A DNA stretch of 56,133 nucleotides from Eubacterium sp. AF22-9 (GTDB taxonomy: Bacteria; Bacillota; Clostridia; Lachnospirales; Lachnospiraceae): positions 1 to 56,133 of the forward strand of contig QRVH01000017.1 of the NCBI GenBank assembly GCA_003458705.1, given 5' to 3'. The notes under the pieces were generated by a model, which saw nothing but the letters and a program-made list of their open reading frames with translations, ran no database searches and had not been told where the DNA came from. The position numbers and the translations under genes were made by a program. Positions 55,977-56,133 of this stretch are shown here, one piece after another. Within the stretch, counting starts at the first letter, position 1, and the number at the start of each line of letters is the position of its first letter.

Positions 55977-55988
55977 GAGTTTGAATAA
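55977..55988 (+). repeat. attR core
   Basis: GAGTTTGAATAA, identical to the guaA end at 47215-47226. Confidence 0.85.
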
Positions 55989-55995
55989 CGGATTA

Positions 55996-56040
55996 AAATG
56001 CCGAAAGCCTGTATTTATGCGGGCTTCCGGCATTTGTTTT
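55996..56040 (+). terminator. Terminator just outside attR
   Basis: AAATGCCG-AAGCC pairs with GGCTT-CGGCATTT, followed by T-rich sequence. Before integration it would lie directly behind guaA, so it is the likely original guaA terminator. Confidence 0.75.
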
Positions 56041-56102
56041 ATCAAATGGCTCTAGTTTGGCTCTATTTGTGGGGAGAGTAATAGCAAGATTAAGGAGAAA
56101 TT

Positions 56103-56133
56103 ATGAAAAAGATAATTATATTAAGAGGTAACT
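56103..56133 (+). CDS. Start of a gene cut by the window edge
   Basis: AAGGAGAAATT precedes ATG, giving MKKIIILRGN before the sequence ends. The beginning resembles P-loop kinases or ATPases, in which GNSGSGK would follow, but too little is present to be sure. Confidence 0.5.
   Translation, partial: MKKIIILRGN

Larger units (their letters stand above)
47215..55988. mobile_element. Integrative mobilizable element in the 3' end of guaA
   Basis: Bounded by the 12-bp direct repeat GAGTTTGAATAA (47215-47226 and 55977-55988), the left copy being the last codons of guaA. It encodes a tyrosine integrase, small excisionase-like protein, repressor, MobC, RepA-like ATPase, MOBV relaxase and TnpV, plus two antibiotic-resistance-type genes. 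No type IV secretion genes are present, so it would rely on a helper for transfer. guaA is a known integration site for genomic islands. Confidence 0.88.

Overview
The window is a low-GC Firmicutes chromosome segment. SpoIIID, type III glutamine synthetase, a SAM-I riboswitch on metK, a TPM-domain protein, YjfB and a sigma-28-type promoter together suggest a motile, spore-lineage Clostridia, most likely Lachnospiraceae (Lachnospira/Roseburia-like). This placement is inferred from gene content; no rRNA is present.

Layout. 1-9.4 kb: metK with its riboswitch leader, an HD-GYP protein, spoIIID, an LRR / VWA-like / MoxR ATPase cluster, a YoaK-family protein behind a hairpin that buries its ribosome binding site, and a sodium:solute symporter. 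9.5-14.1 kb: a small XRE regulator, then a probable operon of a DUF1538 membrane protein, a double PII-like protein, a rhodanese-PP-loop fusion, a small Cys protein and luxS. 14.1-18.7 kb: a long fold-back sequence and three related hairpins, glnA type III with a terminator-bearing leader, sortase B and aldolase. 18.8-28.3 kb: envelope and housekeeping genes, including a YesL / MBOAT / DHHW acyltransfer cluster and glnK. 28.3-31.9 kb: a sigma-28 promoter with an unknown small protein, tRNA-Gln, a dispersed repeat, a CvfB-like protein, ridA, a CPBP protease and yjfB. 32-45.5 kb: a sugar-ABC ATPase, a CdaR-type regulator, ftsEX with a PcsB-like hydrolase and a Ctp protease, uvrBA and a HAD-HD fusion. 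45.6-56.1 kb: guaA, whose 3' end is the attachment site of an approximately 8.8 kb integrative mobilizable element (47215-55988).

The element carries a repressor with an operator-rich divergent promoter region, a small excisionase-like protein, a tyrosine integrase, MobC, a RepA-like ATPase, an oriT-like region, a MOBV relaxase and TnpV. Its cargo is an ABC-F ribosomal protection gene behind an attenuator and a lincosamide nucleotidyltransferase gene broken by a 35-bp tandem duplication.

At least seven reading-frame breaks in otherwise recognisable genes (VWA-like gene, a small membrane protein twice, MBOAT, CvfB, guaA, relaxase) are each repaired by adding back one base. All have the same sign, which looks more like deletion error in the assembly than gene decay. 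Two of the seven would restore the same 8-mer, GGCGCGCC. Those genes are annotated here across the break.
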